A stretch of 56,171 nucleotides of DNA from NCBI RefSeq assembly GCF_001037465.1, contig NZ_LFCV01000099.1, forward strand, positions 1-56,171. Direction: 5' to 3'. Source of the DNA: Xenorhabdus khoisanae. Its GTDB lineage: Bacteria; Pseudomonadota; Gammaproteobacteria; Enterobacterales; Enterobacteriaceae. Under the pieces are notes generated by a model. That model did not search any database and was not told where the DNA came from. It saw only the letters and a program-made list of their open reading frames with translations. Shown here piece after piece: positions 16,940-26,825 of the stretch (positions are counted from its first letter, which is position 1; every line of letters begins with the position of its first letter). A program made the translations under genes and the position numbers.

Positions 16940-16967
16940 GTTAGAGCCTACTTGAATAGGCTCTAAC
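16940..16967. terminator. Stem-loop after the tetR gene
   Basis: GTTAGAGCCTA (16940-16950) pairs perfectly with TAGGCTCTAAC (16957-16967) around CTTGAA. It lies just beyond the tetR stop; no strong U-run is seen, so termination may be partial. Confidence 0.55.
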
Positions 16968-16983
16968 ATGTTTAAACAGACTC

Positions 16984-17559
16984 TTAATCTTTATCAGATA
17001 GTGAGTGTTCAGAAGAAACTTTGGATGGCAGAGAAGCAAGAATATCATTGAAGATATCTTTCCATTCATCTTCTCCGATATCCATTAATCCGAAGAAACG
17101 CAGAACAAAAGCGCCCTCCGCCGCTAAAAAAGCTAAACGTGCCTGACGGCCTTCCTCAGTCGTCGTATCCAAACCCGCAAGGCGTTCGCGATACCAAATT
17201 TGGGTTGATTTGAGATGCTCAGGCGTTTGTTGCAACGCGGCCAGTAATCCGGCGGCTTTTGCCGTCGAGGCTTCGTCAGATCGCATAGTCGCCTCAATAT
17301 GTGCATGCACTGCGGTTAACGGTTGAGGATGATCGCCTGCCATTTTATGGAATTGTTCATCATAACTCGCTCCCCAACGCTCAAACATCGCATCAATAAG
17401 ATTATCCTTGGTACTAAAACTGTATTGCACCCCACCTTTGGTAATACCGACGGCCTTTGCCAGTGCATCAATGGTAAGAGCCGCTGCGCCATGTGTTGTA
17501 ACAATTTGTTCTGCTGCATCCAACAAAACTTCTCGATCAATTTTCTTGCGTCGTCCCAT
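16984..17559 (-). CDS. TetR-family repressor of the adjacent efflux gene
   Basis: A 191-residue TetR regulator. The N-terminal HTH (about 8-55) reads KIDREVLLDAAEQIVTTHG, then LTIDALAKAVGITKGGVQYSF, the usual TetR recognition helix region. The C-terminal ligand domain ends with the LEEGAFVLRFFGL-like helix seen in regulators of quaternary-ammonium efflux pumps (SmvR/QacR-like). AAGGAAG precedes the ATG. It is divergent from a DHA2 exporter and shares a 100-bp region holding a palindromic operator, so it most likely represses that exporter and itself until a cationic drug binds. The gene identity as SmvR is plausible but not proven. Confidence 0.88.
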   Translation of the reverse strand: MGRRKKIDREVLLDAAEQIVTTHGAAALTIDALAKAVGITKGGVQYSFSTKDNLIDAMFERWGASYDEQFHKMAGDHPQPLTAVHAHIEATMRSDEASTAKAAGLLAALQQTPEHLKSTQIWYRERLAGLDTTTEEGRQARLAFLAAEGAFVLRFFGLMDIGEDEWKDIFNDILASLPSKVSSEHSLSDKD

Positions 17560-17576
17560 ACTACTTCCTTTTAATT

Positions 17577-17592
17577 AAATACGTATGTATTT
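17577..17592. promoter_or_regulatory. Palindromic operator between tetR and the efflux gene
   Basis: AAATAC-GTAT-GTATTT is a 16-bp inverted repeat in the divergent promoter region, 18 bp from the tetR start. It is the best candidate for the TetR binding site. Confidence 0.6.
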
Positions 17593-17659
17593 ATAATAAC
17601 TGGCAACAATTTCGTCAAGGTTCGACGGGCTTTTGTCTCCGAACCACATTGGTGAGTTT

Positions 17660-19141
17660 ATGAGATCAAATATTCGCTGGCTTGTGCTAGCCATCATTTC
17701 CAGTGCGCTTTTCCTCGTTGTTATTGATATGACTGTTCTCTATACGGCCTTACCACGGCTGACACATGATTTACGCGCTTCTGCCTCTGAGAAGTTGTGG
17801 ATCATGAATGCCTATACCTTAACGATTGCGGGCCTGCTTCCCGCGATGGGAGCATTGAGTGACCGTTTCGGAGCCAAAAAACTTTTTACCAGCGGGTTAG
17901 CGATTTTCGGCCTCACATCGCTGATGGCGGCATTTTCTCCCAACCCAGATACACTGATCGCAGCACGTGTTATTCTTGCCTTTGGCGCTGCCATGATGAT
18001 GCCAGCGACGCTCGCGATAGTCCGCCAATCATTTGAAGACCCAGACGAACGAGCACTGGCCATCGGCATTTGGTCTGCCGTTGCTTCGGGAGGCGCGGCA
18101 CTTGGCCCTGTCATCGGCGGGCTCCTGCTCGAATATTATTGGTGGGGTTCAGTTTTCCTGATTAATGTTCCAATCGTTATCATCGCACTTGGCTTCGCTC
18201 TGATCGTTATTGAAAAAAGCCGGAGCAATCCAGAACATACTTTCGACCTGCTTGCTTCCGTGCAAATCATGATCGGCTTAGTTAGCATTACCTATGCCAT
18301 CAAGGAAATCAGTAAACCAGCCCCGTCACTGGCAACTGCGTTAGCCGTCGGCGCTATCGGACTTATTTTTACTACTATTTTTATTCGCCGACAGCTAAAT
18401 TCACCCACCCCCATGATCGACTTCAAGCTTTTCAGCAACCGTACTTTTACTGTAGGAGTCATCGCAGCCTTTGTTTCCACGGCGGCATTGGTGGGTACAG
18501 AGCTTGCTGTTAGCCAGCGTTTTCAACTCGCTATGGGATTTTCTCCTCTGCAAGCTGGGCTATTTATCTTGCCTATTCCTATCGCTTCTTTTATTGCCGG
18601 CCCTTTGGCAGGGCTTGCTATACCAAAATGGGGTTCCGGGCGGATCATATGGCTTTCTCTCGCCCTCGCCGGGCTTGGCTCCTTTGGCTATCTCGTCAGC
18701 TTACAGTCCGGTATGTTCGTGCAAATTGTTGCATTTAGTGTGATTGGATTTGGTATCGGTGCCGCAATGACAGCCGCTTCTACTTCCATCATGCTCAATG
18801 CGCCAGAAGACAACGCGGGCACCGCCGCCTCTATTGAGGAAGTCGCCTACGAACTGGGGAGCTTGCTCGGAATCGCTGTTCTAGGCAGCCTGATGGTAGC
18901 GGTCTATTCTGCATCGTTCACCCTTCCGGCTGATATGGGCGTATCGGATCTTGCGCGAAACAGCATTGATGAAGCCCTTATCGCCGCAGAAGGGTTAAAA
19001 GGAGACGCAGCGTCATCGCTGATCCATGCGGCAAAACAGGCCTTTAATCACTCATTTCTGTCAGTGCTGATCGCGGCAGGTACATTATTGTTGTTGACTG
19101 CTGCAATAATTGCGATGCCCAGAAGAAGTAAACTTCATTAA
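17660..19141 (+). CDS. DHA2-family multidrug/biocide exporter (SmvA/QacA-like)
   Basis: A 493-residue inner-membrane MFS exporter with the 14-segment DHA2 pattern. Motif D1-like DMTVLYTALPRL follows segment 1, motif A is GALSDRFGAKKLF, and motif C-like GGAALGPVIGGLLLE lies in segment 5. Similarity runs along SmvA and QacA, which expel quaternary ammonium compounds, methyl viologen and bis-biguanides using proton exchange; the actual substrate is inferred. The ATG at 17660 is preferred over the TTG at 17633 because GGTGAG is correctly spaced. It is divergent from a TetR regulator. A strong terminator follows. Confidence 0.88.
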   Translation: MRSNIRWLVLAIISSALFLVVIDMTVLYTALPRLTHDLRASASEKLWIMNAYTLTIAGLLPAMGALSDRFGAKKLFTSGLAIFGLTSLMAAFSPNPDTLIAARVILAFGAAMMMPATLAIVRQSFEDPDERALAIGIWSAVASGGAALGPVIGGLLLEYYWWGSVFLINVPIVIIALGFALIVIEKSRSNPEHTFDLLASVQIMIGLVSITYAIKEISKPAPSLATALAVGAIGLIFTTIFIRRQLNSPTPMIDFKLFSNRTFTVGVIAAFVSTAALVGTELAVSQRFQLAMGFSPLQAGLFILPIPIASFIAGPLAGLAIPKWGSGRIIWLSLALAGLGSFGYLVSLQSGMFVQIVAFSVIGFGIGAAMTAASTSIMLNAPEDNAGTAASIEEVAYELGSLLGIAVLGSLMVAVYSASFTLPADMGVSDLARNSIDEALIAAEGLKGDAASSLIHAAKQAFNHSFLSVLIAAGTLLLLTAAIIAMPRRSKLH

Positions 19142-19161
19142 TAAGTTGGTCAATTAACAAC

Positions 19162-19206
19162 AATAAGAGGTATGAGCCACCATGCTCTGTACCTCTTATT
19201 TATTTT
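19162..19206. terminator. Shared terminator of the efflux gene and the convergent membrane gene
   Basis: AATAAGAGGTA (19162-19172) pairs with TACCTCTTATT (19190-19200), with an inner GAGC/GCTC pairing. A T-rich run follows (19199-19206). The stop codon of the convergent gene is inside the right arm. Confidence 0.8.
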
Positions 19207-20389
19207 TAATCACTTTATGCCAAGCCCAAAAGCAGTGTAGTTCTCTGAGATGCTGACAGTAATACTCTGTATTTAACATAAAGAATATCAGTAAGAAATC
19301 GAAAGCAATAATGCCTAAAGAAATATTACTGTAATCCAGCATACACACAGCAAATTTCAGACCCACCAATAACGCAAAAATAGCGATAAAAAGATAACGG
19401 GCCAAAGCTAACATCTTAAAACCCAATGTCACTCCGCGATGTGTCAGCAAGATGGGCAAAGGAGCAAAGACAATTGCGGCTCCGACTACAAAAAATAAGA
19501 TAGGCAGATCATCTCTGTTATCAAAGTTAGAGAACAACATAAATGTTGCCATCACATAAGCTTTCGTCAATAAAATCGTCATTAGTAATGTCATCAATAA
19601 CGCTTTTTTTGGAATACCGAAATCCAACAGATGCTGATATTTATTCACTCTTTTTTCTGTCAGCAAAGTAAGATCTTTTTTCTCCACACGTTGGTTAAGC
19701 TCATAACTGATTTTGAGTGTGTTATTGAGATTGATGTTTAACACACTATATTGCCAGAAAAGCGTGAATATATTTTTCTTTTTAGTCACCATATTTTCTT
19801 TAATAACATCAGAACTATTCTTTATCTGTCTCCGCAGGATATGGTTTGTAGTTTTAAACCACAAAATTTCAGTCATAGCCTGAGAGAAAGCCAGACTATT
19901 AATGATCACACGATTCGAGAAAAAATTGAAAAAGACAATGGTGAGCAAATACCATTCGTGGTGCATATAATAGACAAAATAATCAAGTGCAAGAATGGCG
20001 AACGTAAAGATAATGCTGAGTGTATTCAGTATATTCAGGGTTTTTAAAGCTGAAATATTTCCTCTGTAAGCATAAAATGCTAATAAAGAGATCACCGAAA
20101 TAATAAACATATTGCAGGAACGTTGGAAACCTGCAATATCATAGGAAAAATAAAATCCATAAAAAACAATGACCAATATGATATAAGAAACAAATATCAG
20201 TATAGGAAACAAAGCCAGTAATATGCTTTCTTCAGAAGAGCGATTGATGGCTGTTTTATCTTTAAGCCTGACGATATCAGGTTCTTCGATAAGAGAAGAA
20301 TCAGCGCTTTTGATTCTGCCTTCAATGCTTCTATATAAAATCAAAAGACGTCTGAATTGGTTGTTAGTTAGCATTTCAGTTAAATTCAT
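19196..20389 (-). CDS. Unknown polytopic membrane protein
   Basis: Not recognised. The 397-residue protein has an N-terminal soluble part (1-55) and about seven or eight hydrophobic segments: near 57-80, 90-108, 117-137, 143-165, then a soluble region (about 170-260, with KKKNIFTLFWQY and LNQRVEKKDLTLLTEKRV), then 265-290, 297-318, 325-350 and 355-377. It ends in a polar tail with Cys, His and Trp (CQHLRELHCFWAWH). AAGG precedes the ATG. The gene is clearly more AT-rich than its neighbours, suggesting transfer. It is convergent with the efflux gene and shares its terminator; no functional partner is evident. Confidence 0.65.
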   Translation of the reverse strand: MNLTEMLTNNQFRRLLILYRSIEGRIKSADSSLIEEPDIVRLKDKTAINRSSEESILLALFPILIFVSYIILVIVFYGFYFSYDIAGFQRSCNMFIISVISLLAFYAYRGNISALKTLNILNTLSIIFTFAILALDYFVYYMHHEWYLLTIVFFNFFSNRVIINSLAFSQAMTEILWFKTTNHILRRQIKNSSDVIKENMVTKKKNIFTLFWQYSVLNINLNNTLKISYELNQRVEKKDLTLLTEKRVNKYQHLLDFGIPKKALLMTLLMTILLTKAYVMATFMLFSNFDNRDDLPILFFVVGAAIVFAPLPILLTHRGVTLGFKMLALARYLFIAIFALLVGLKFAVCMLDYSNISLGIIAFDFLLIFFMLNTEYYCQHLRELHCFWAWHKVIKNK

Positions 20390-20693
20390 AAATCAGCCCT
20401 TGAAGCTTTCCTTTTATTGTCACGTAAATCGAATTGGCCATATTATGTTAATCCTTCATCATTATTATCTTGCGTTACACCGTGTGTGTTATAGCAGGAA
20501 ATTTAATCAAAAAACACCGATAACATCCTAAAAACCAAACCAATAACACAAATAAAAACATATTGTTTCAATAAGAAAAATATCGGGCGAGTAAATAAAA
20601 TAATCTCACAATTTTTAGCTTAATATAAAAAATTCCCTACCGTCTTAGCAGGGAATTAATACAACAGCGAAAATATCTGCCAGATATCAGATA
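20390..20693. other. AT-rich intergenic region, 304 bp
   Basis: Contains the promoter side of the unknown membrane gene and the terminator of the amino acid transporter operon (20631-20657). No other gene is supported. Confidence 0.5.
20631..20657 (-). terminator. Terminator of the amino acid ABC transporter operon
   Basis: AATTCCCT (20631-20638) pairs with AGGGAATT (20650-20657). On the minus strand the stem is followed by TTTTTTATATT, a good U-run. Confidence 0.8.
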
Positions 20694-21437
20694 TTAACTT
20701 TGTGGAACCATATTCAATGTTTTTTTGCGCCAAAATCCGAAGAACGCGGTTTTTTCACGTTTCACCGAGAAACGACGGGCAATATAATTGGCGATCAACT
20801 CCAGTGATAAACACATCACAAAATACACCAGCGCAACAAATAAAAAGACTTCCATCGGATAGACCATGCTGCGGTTATTCACTTGGGCCGCCAGAAATGA
20901 TAATTCCCCCACACCAACAATATAGGCCAAGGAGGTATCTTTAATTAATGCAATCCATTGGTTGATAAATGAAGGCACCATCATGCGTAATGCCTGTGGT
21001 AAGACGATATGCCACAATACTTCCCAACGATTTAGCCCCAGTGATAATCCCGCGCGCCATTGACCTTCACTGATCGCTAAAATACCCGCTTTCACGCCAT
21101 GCGCCAGATAAGCCGAGGTAATCAACGCCAGTGCAAAAACGACCGTGGTAATTTCAGGAATTTCCATTCCCAATACCACAGGCAACAGGAAGTATGTCCA
21201 GAAAATCAGCATGATAACGGGAATGGCACGGAAAAATCCCAATACAGCCGCCAACAGATTGGCCCAAAATCCACGCAGCATCGCCAGAGCGATTCCGCCC
21301 ACAATACCGAATACGATAGAAATCACACCTGCCATGATGCTGATTGCCAGCGTCAATGCCGCCCCTTCCAGCGGCCCATCGGGAAAAGTGCCCAATAGCA
21401 AATAACGCCAGTTTTCAGCAATAACGGTAAAGTCCAT
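20694..21437 (-). CDS. Polar amino acid ABC transporter permease (second subunit)
   Basis: Inner-membrane subunit of an importer of the polar amino acid family (HisMQ/GltJK-like). The 247 residues hold about five hydrophobic segments and the family EAA loop, here SLGLNRWEVLWHIVLPQALRM followed by VPSFINQWIALIKDTSLAYI. An N-terminal stretch (ENWRYLLLGTFPDGPLEG) resembles GltK-type subunits. It begins one base after the stop of the other permease, so the two are translationally coupled and should form the membrane heterodimer. No ATPase gene follows; a terminator comes directly after the stop. Confidence 0.88.
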   Translation of the reverse strand: MDFTVIAENWRYLLLGTFPDGPLEGAALTLAISIMAGVISIVFGIVGGIALAMLRGFWANLLAAVLGFFRAIPVIMLIFWTYFLLPVVLGMEIPEITTVVFALALITSAYLAHGVKAGILAISEGQWRAGLSLGLNRWEVLWHIVLPQALRMMVPSFINQWIALIKDTSLAYIVGVGELSFLAAQVNNRSMVYPMEVFLFVALVYFVMCLSLELIANYIARRFSVKREKTAFFGFWRKKTLNMVPQS

Positions 21438-21438
21438 C

Positions 21439-22191
21439 TCAATACCCCCTCGCTAATGTTTTCTGCTGACGCCACTGTCCCCAACCTTCCATCACGGCAA
21501 TGATGGCGATGTAAAGTACGGTTGCGACACCAAATGCCTCAAAGGTTTGCAGGGATTGGGTTTCCACCTGACGGGAAGCATAGGACAGTTCTGCTACACC
21601 AATCGCCATAGTTAATGAAGAGTTTTTGACGATATTCATGTATTGCCCCAGCAAAGGCGGCATGGCAATTTTCAGCGCCTGTGGCAGTACAATATGCTGC
21701 ATGGCCTGCCAACCCGTTAGGCCCAACGCATGAGCGGCGTATTTCTGCCCGCGGCCGACGCCCTGAATACCCGCACGCAGTTCTTCTGCCACAAAAGGGG
21801 CGGAATAGAGCGTCAGGCCGATAAATCCTGCCAGAAATTCAAAAGACGGCCATTCCAGCGTTAGGCCAAAAATTGTTGTTTCATGGGGCATGTTCAGCCA
21901 CATCATTGCCTCTTGCGGCAAGATCTGTCCCGATGCGAAGTACCAGAAAAACAGTTGTACCAACAGAGGCGTGTTACGAAATACAGTCGTATAAGCCGTA
22001 ACCAGCCAGCGCAATATCTTACAAGGCAATGACTTAATCTGGCTGTCCCGTGCCGCAGCAATCACAAAGCCCAATAAGGTGGAAGAAACAATGGCACAGG
22101 CAGAGAGCCACAAAGTGATCAAAAATCCCTGCCAGAGCCATCCCAGATATTCAGGAGCCAGTAAGTGCTCGGTAATAAATTGCTCAAACAT
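21439..22191 (-). CDS. Polar amino acid ABC transporter permease (first subunit)
   Basis: Partner permease of the same importer. The 250 residues contain about five membrane segments, the N-terminal LWQGFLITLWLSACAIV region and the EAA loop ALGLTGWQAMQHIVLPQALK, then MPPLLGQYMNIVKNSSL. The ATG at 22191 is preferred to the TTG at 22218 because GGTGA is well placed before it and family members begin close to this point. It follows the binding-protein gene by 84 bp. Glutamate/aspartate or glutamine are plausible ligands by similarity, but substrate identity is inferred. Confidence 0.87.
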   Translation of the reverse strand: MFEQFITEHLLAPEYLGWLWQGFLITLWLSACAIVSSTLLGFVIAAARDSQIKSLPCKILRWLVTAYTTVFRNTPLLVQLFFWYFASGQILPQEAMMWLNMPHETTIFGLTLEWPSFEFLAGFIGLTLYSAPFVAEELRAGIQGVGRGQKYAAHALGLTGWQAMQHIVLPQALKIAMPPLLGQYMNIVKNSSLTMAIGVAELSYASRQVETQSLQTFEAFGVATVLYIAIIAVMEGWGQWRQQKTLARGY

Positions 22192-22275
22192 ATCATTCAC
22201 CGCATAAATAAGCAGCAAAGCCCCGTTATGACGAGGCTAATTTTAAACGCGCTTTCCGCTATTCCTTAAACAGAA

Positions 22276-23124
22276 TTACAGCTTTGCCTGACTTTCCAAT
22301 GGCGCGAATTTAAAATCACCGCGCGGCTGGGCAGATTTGGTTTCCGGGCCAAACCAACGGTTGTAGATTTTCTCCGCTTCACCCTCTTTTTCCAGCTTAG
22401 ATAACGTCTGGTTAACGGCGTCAATCAGTCGCCCTTCTCCTTTGGAAGCCGCTACCGCCTGATATTCGCGTGTAATGCTGAAAGGTGAAATTTCAAAGTC
22501 GGCTTTCTGGGCTTCCGGAACGTTCGCCAGCAGGCCAACCAATTTCGCATCATCCTGTGTAATCGCCTGAACATTGCCATTTCTCAAAGCAGCAAATGCC
22601 AGCGGTGTATCGTCATAAGAGATCACTTTTGCGGTTGGATAACGTTCACGTAAGGTAATTTCCTGCACGGTGCCTTTGTCTGCCCCAATACGTAACTTGG
22701 CGATATCGTCAGGTTGGGTCAGCACACCTTTGCGGGCAATAAATTTCTGTCCGGTCGCAAAATAAGGAATGGAAAAATCGACTTGTTTAGCTCGCTCATC
22801 AGTCACCGTGAAGTTGGCAGCGATTAAGTCAATTTTCTTGGAAGAAAGCAGAGGAATACGGTTTGCCGGGTTTGTTGGGCGCAGTTCCAGCTTCACCCCC
22901 AAATCACTGGCAATGGCATTGGCAATGTCCACATCATAGCCTGCCAGTTTTTTCGTTTGAGGATCGATAAAACCAAATGGCGGGTTACTGTCAAATACCG
23001 CAATACGTACCGTACCGACTTTTTTGATGTCATCAAGTTTATCTGCTTTTGCGACACCAGAAACCAGAGTCAGGCTAGTCAGCAGCGCAGTAACCGCTAC
23101 GCGGGATTTATTGCGAATCTTCAT
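22276..23124 (-). CDS. Periplasmic amino acid-binding protein of the ABC transporter
   Basis: Captures an amino acid in the periplasm and delivers it to the two permeases encoded downstream. The 282-residue precursor has a Sec signal peptide (KSRVAVTALLTSLTLVSGVAKA, cleavage near residue 27). The mature part is a type II binding protein (SBP family 3): GTVRIAVFDSNPPFGFIDP, GYDVDIANAIASDLGVKLEL, then DLIAANFTVTDERAKQVDFS, the family signature, and IGADKGTVQEITL. The ATG at 23124 is chosen over an upstream start because AGGGG is 7 bases before it and the signal peptide then starts properly. First gene of a three-gene operon without ATPase. Confidence 0.9.
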   Translation of the reverse strand: MKIRNKSRVAVTALLTSLTLVSGVAKADKLDDIKKVGTVRIAVFDSNPPFGFIDPQTKKLAGYDVDIANAIASDLGVKLELRPTNPANRIPLLSSKKIDLIAANFTVTDERAKQVDFSIPYFATGQKFIARKGVLTQPDDIAKLRIGADKGTVQEITLRERYPTAKVISYDDTPLAFAALRNGNVQAITQDDAKLVGLLANVPEAQKADFEISPFSITREYQAVAASKGEGRLIDAVNQTLSKLEKEGEAEKIYNRWFGPETKSAQPRGDFKFAPLESQAKL

Positions 23125-23242
23125 TGAACACCCCTGTTGATTATTAATTTTTATATGACCAACAAAAGCTATCAATTTAGGTATAGCACATGAAATAATA
23201 TAAAATGCTATATTTATAGCCTAAAAGAATATAAGAAAAAGA

Positions 23243-23269
23243 AAACGCCGAGGGAAAATACCAGCGTTT
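23243..23269 (-). terminator. Possible terminator of the pst-phoU operon
   Basis: AAACGC (23243-23248) pairs with GCGTTT (23264-23269). Read on the minus strand the stem is followed by TCTTTTTC. The stem is short, so this is tentative. The palindrome GCTATATTTATAGC at 23207-23220 is nearby, in the promoter region of the ABC operon. Confidence 0.4.
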
Positions 23270-23282
23270 CAGTCAGTTAACC

Positions 23283-23999
23283 TTATTCGTCTTTAGTCAG
23301 CAATTTTTCCAGATTATCACCACCCACGTGGCGAAAATCCTGCCCTTTAACGTAATAAAAGATAAATTCACAAATATTCTGGCAGCGATCGCCAATACGC
23401 TCAATGGAGCGGGCGCAGAAAAGGGCTGTCATGACATTCGGGATCGTTCTCGGATCTTCCATCATATAAGTCATTAACTGGCGGACAATGCCTTCGTATT
23501 CCTGATCGACTTTTTTATCTTCACGATAGATGCGAATGGCTTCTGCCAAATCCATGCGGGCAAAAGCATCCAGTACATCGTGCAGCATCTGGATAGTGTG
23601 GCGCCCCAATGATTCCAGGCTAACCAGCAACGATTGCTGCTGATGTGAAAACTTCTCAAGCGCGGTCTGACAAATTTTATTGGCAACATCCCCAATGCGT
23701 TCCAGTTCGGCAATGGTCTTGGAAATCACCATGATCAGGCGCAAATCGCTGGCGGTCGGTTGGCGTTTTGCAATGATGCGGACACACGCTTCATCGATCG
23801 CCACTTCCATCATATTGACCTTCTGATCATCCTCAATCACTTGCCGTGCCAGCGCTTCATCCTGATTGTGCATCGCCAGAATCGCTTTGCTGAGCTGCTC
23901 TTCCACCAGCCCGCCCATTGTCATCAATTCAGTACGAATATGTTCCAGTTCAGCGTTAAACTGACCGGATATGTGTTTGCTGAGATTCAGATTGTCCAT
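23283..23999 (-). CDS. phoU: Phosphate signalling protein PhoU
   Basis: Links the PstSCAB transporter to the PhoR kinase and restrains the Pho response when phosphate is plentiful. The 238 residues form the usual duplicated three-helix bundles; metal-binding signatures appear twice, as [12 protein letters not shown] (about 95) and [15 protein letters not shown] (about 200). Last gene of the pst operon, 43 bp after pstB, as in E. coli. No phoB or phoR lies in this window. Confidence 0.97.
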   Translation of the reverse strand: MDNLNLSKHISGQFNAELEHIRTELMTMGGLVEEQLSKAILAMHNQDEALARQVIEDDQKVNMMEVAIDEACVRIIAKRQPTASDLRLIMVISKTIAELERIGDVANKICQTALEKFSHQQQSLLVSLESLGRHTIQMLHDVLDAFARMDLAEAIRIYREDKKVDQEYEGIVRQLMTYMMEDPRTIPNVMTALFCARSIERIGDRCQNICEFIFYYVKGQDFRHVGGDNLEKLLTKDE

Positions 24000-24042
24000 C
24001 TTATGTTATTCCCCGTTTGCTATTCCCCATTTATATGCCGAA

Positions 24043-24831
<789 letters not shown>

Positions 24832-24847
24832 TTACCTATATAAAATA

Positions 24848-25795
24848 TTAGTGCTTCTTATTCGCAAACAGCACACGCGCTGCAATGTTAATCAGCAGTA
24901 CACACAAGGTAATCAGTAATACCCCGGCCCATGCCAGTTGTTGCCAGTCAGAGAATGGACTCATGGCAAACTTGAAGATAGTGACCGGCAGGTTCGCAAT
25001 CGGCTGGCTGAGATCTGTGCTCCAAAACTGGTTGGAAAGTGAGGTAAACAACAACGGCGCAGTTTCACCCGCGATACGGGCAATGGCTAACAGAACGCCG
25101 GTAATAATGCCTGACATTGACGCTTTCAATGTAATGGCAGAGATCATTTTCCATTTCGGTGTTCCCAGCGCATAAGCCGCTTCGCGCAGATTATCCGGCA
25201 CCAGCTTCAGCATGTTCTCCGTCGTGCGGATAACGATAGGGATTTGTAACAGCGCCAATGCAATCACTCCCGCCCAACCTGAGAAATGTTGCATTTTCGT
25301 CACGACCACCGTATAGACAAACAACCCGACAACAATCGAAGGAGCCGAAAGCAGGATGTCATTGATAAAGCGGATTATCTCTGCCAACCATGAACGGCGG
25401 CCATATTCCGCCAGATAAACGCCCGCCATAATGCCCAATGGCGTGCCGAAGACAGTTGCCCAGAATATCAGCAGGCCACTGCCGACGATGGCGTTTGCCA
25501 GCCCGCCCCCTTCTGTATTGGGCGGGGGCGTCATTTCGGTAAACAACGCCAGCGACATACCATCAATGCCTTTAGTCACGGTAGAGATTAAAATCCAAAC
25601 CAGCCAGAACAGGCCGAACGCCATCGTCGCCATAGACAGCATCAATGCAATGCGGTTCTTCTGACGACGCCATGACTGCATACGACGACGGCTTTTCATA
25701 TCCACTTCATTGACGATTCCTACTTCACGTACTGCGCCAACTTCACGTACTGAGCCAGCCAAATGGGGCTGTTGGTTATTATCGTGGGTTGTCAT
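24848..25795 (-). CDS. pstA: Phosphate ABC transporter permease PstA
   Basis: One of two membrane subunits of the phosphate importer. Six hydrophobic segments and the EAA loop ([18 protein letters not shown]) are present, and the body from [20 protein letters not shown] onward matches E. coli PstA closely. The chosen ATG at 25795 follows AGGGGCG and directly abuts the pstC stop; an upstream ATG at 25810 would add five residues. The cytoplasmic N-terminus, before about residue 40, is longer than in E. coli and carries an in-frame 18-bp tandem duplication giving [12 protein letters not shown]. Such N-terminal length variation should be tolerated. Confidence 0.96.
   Translation of the reverse strand: MTTHDNNQQPHLAGSVREVGAVREVGIVNEVDMKSRRRMQSWRRQKNRIALMLSMATMAFGLFWLVWILISTVTKGIDGMSLALFTEMTPPPNTEGGGLANAIVGSGLLIFWATVFGTPLGIMAGVYLAEYGRRSWLAEIIRFINDILLSAPSIVVGLFVYTVVVTKMQHFSGWAGVIALALLQIPIVIRTTENMLKLVPDNLREAAYALGTPKWKMISAITLKASMSGIITGVLLAIARIAGETAPLLFTSLSNQFWSTDLSQPIANLPVTIFKFAMSPFSDWQQLAWAGVLLITLCVLLINIAARVLFANKKH
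25722..25757. repeat. Two tandem 18-bp copies in the pstA 5' end
   Basis: ACTTCACGTACTGCGCCA (25722-25739) is followed directly by ACTTCACGTACTGAGCCA (25740-25757): 17 of 18 identical. They encode the repeated VREVG segment in the cytoplasmic N-terminal tail of PstA. Confidence 0.9.
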
Positions 25796-25796
25796 C

Positions 25797-26780
25797 TCAG
25801 CGCCCCTCATTTTTTGCCAGACGCATAATCATCAATTTTGACAATGCCAACACAATAAAGGTGATTACAAACAAGATCAGCCCCAACTCCATCAAGGCCG
25901 CGGTATGCAGGCCAGATTCAGCTTCGGCAAATTCATTTGCCAATGCAGAAGTAATGCTGTTTCCGGGCATGTAGAGAGACAAGCTGTCGAGCTGGTAGGT
26001 GTTACCGATGATAAAGGTAACGGCCATGGTTTCTCCCAATGCCCGGCCAAGCCCCAACATAACGCCGCCAATCACACCGTTCTTGGTATAAGGCAAGACG
26101 ATATGCCAAATCACTTCCCATGTGGTACAGCCTATCCCATAGGCTGACTCTTTCATCATCACGGGCGTTTGCTCAAAAACATCACGCATGACAGAAGCAA
26201 TATAGGGGATAATCATGATGGCAAGAATAATGCCCGCTGCCAGAATGCCAATACCAAAGGCAGGGCCGGAAAACAGTTCACCCACGATGGGAATGCTTGA
26301 TAACACATCACCAACGGGTTGCTGAAAATAGGTGGCAAACAGCGGAGCAAAGACAAACAGCCCCCACATGCCGTACACAATACTGGGGATCGCTGCCAAC
26401 AGTTCAATCGCCACACCCAATGGACGCTTCAACCAATTTGGCGCCAGTTCTGTCAGAAACAAAGCGATACCAAAGCTCACCGGAACCGCAATAATCAAGG
26501 CAATTAATGACGTCATCAATGTGCCATAAATCGGAACCAGTGCGCCAAACACTCCGGCAGGTGCATCCCAGTCTTTGCTCCACAAAAAAGTAAAACCAAA
26601 TGTTTTTATACTTGGCCAGGAAGCAATGAGCAGCGAAATGATAATGCCGCCTAGCAGAAGTAAGGTCAGCACCGCCGCTAATCTGACCAGCGCACTGAAA
26701 ATAATGTCGCCATTTTTACTGGGTGCTTTCAATACCGTTTTATATGCCGTTTTACGTTCGGCCATACGCTTAATTCTCAT
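25797..26780 (-). CDS. pstC: Phosphate ABC transporter permease PstC
   Basis: Partner of PstA in the phosphate channel. The body matches E. coli PstC ([37 protein letters not shown], then the EAA loop [20 protein letters not shown]). About six membrane segments are visible. Two starts are possible: ATG at 26780, with a purine-rich AGGGGG rather far upstream, and ATG at 26765, which gives a length closer to the 319 residues of E. coli PstC. The longer (327) is given. A strong hairpin separates pstS from this gene, which would lower expression of the membrane part relative to PstS. Confidence 0.96.
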   Translation of the reverse strand: MRIKRMAERKTAYKTVLKAPSKNGDIIFSALVRLAAVLTLLLLGGIIISLLIASWPSIKTFGFTFLWSKDWDAPAGVFGALVPIYGTLMTSLIALIIAVPVSFGIALFLTELAPNWLKRPLGVAIELLAAIPSIVYGMWGLFVFAPLFATYFQQPVGDVLSSIPIVGELFSGPAFGIGILAAGIILAIMIIPYIASVMRDVFEQTPVMMKESAYGIGCTTWEVIWHIVLPYTKNGVIGGVMLGLGRALGETMAVTFIIGNTYQLDSLSLYMPGNSITSALANEFAEAESGLHTAALMELGLILFVITFIVLALSKLMIMRLAKNEGR

Positions 26781-26790
26781 CTTGGGTTAT

Positions 26791-26810
26791 TTCCCCCTCG
26801 AAAGGGGGAG
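26791..26810 (-). promoter_or_regulatory. Strong intercistronic hairpin between pstS and pstC
   Basis: TCCCCCT (26792-26798) and AGGGGGA (26803-26809) pair around CGAA. No U-run follows, so it is probably an mRNA-stabilising or attenuating hairpin. This is common behind binding-protein genes that need more protein than their permeases. Confidence 0.7.
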
Positions 26811-26825
26811 GTTTAACAAAGTCCG

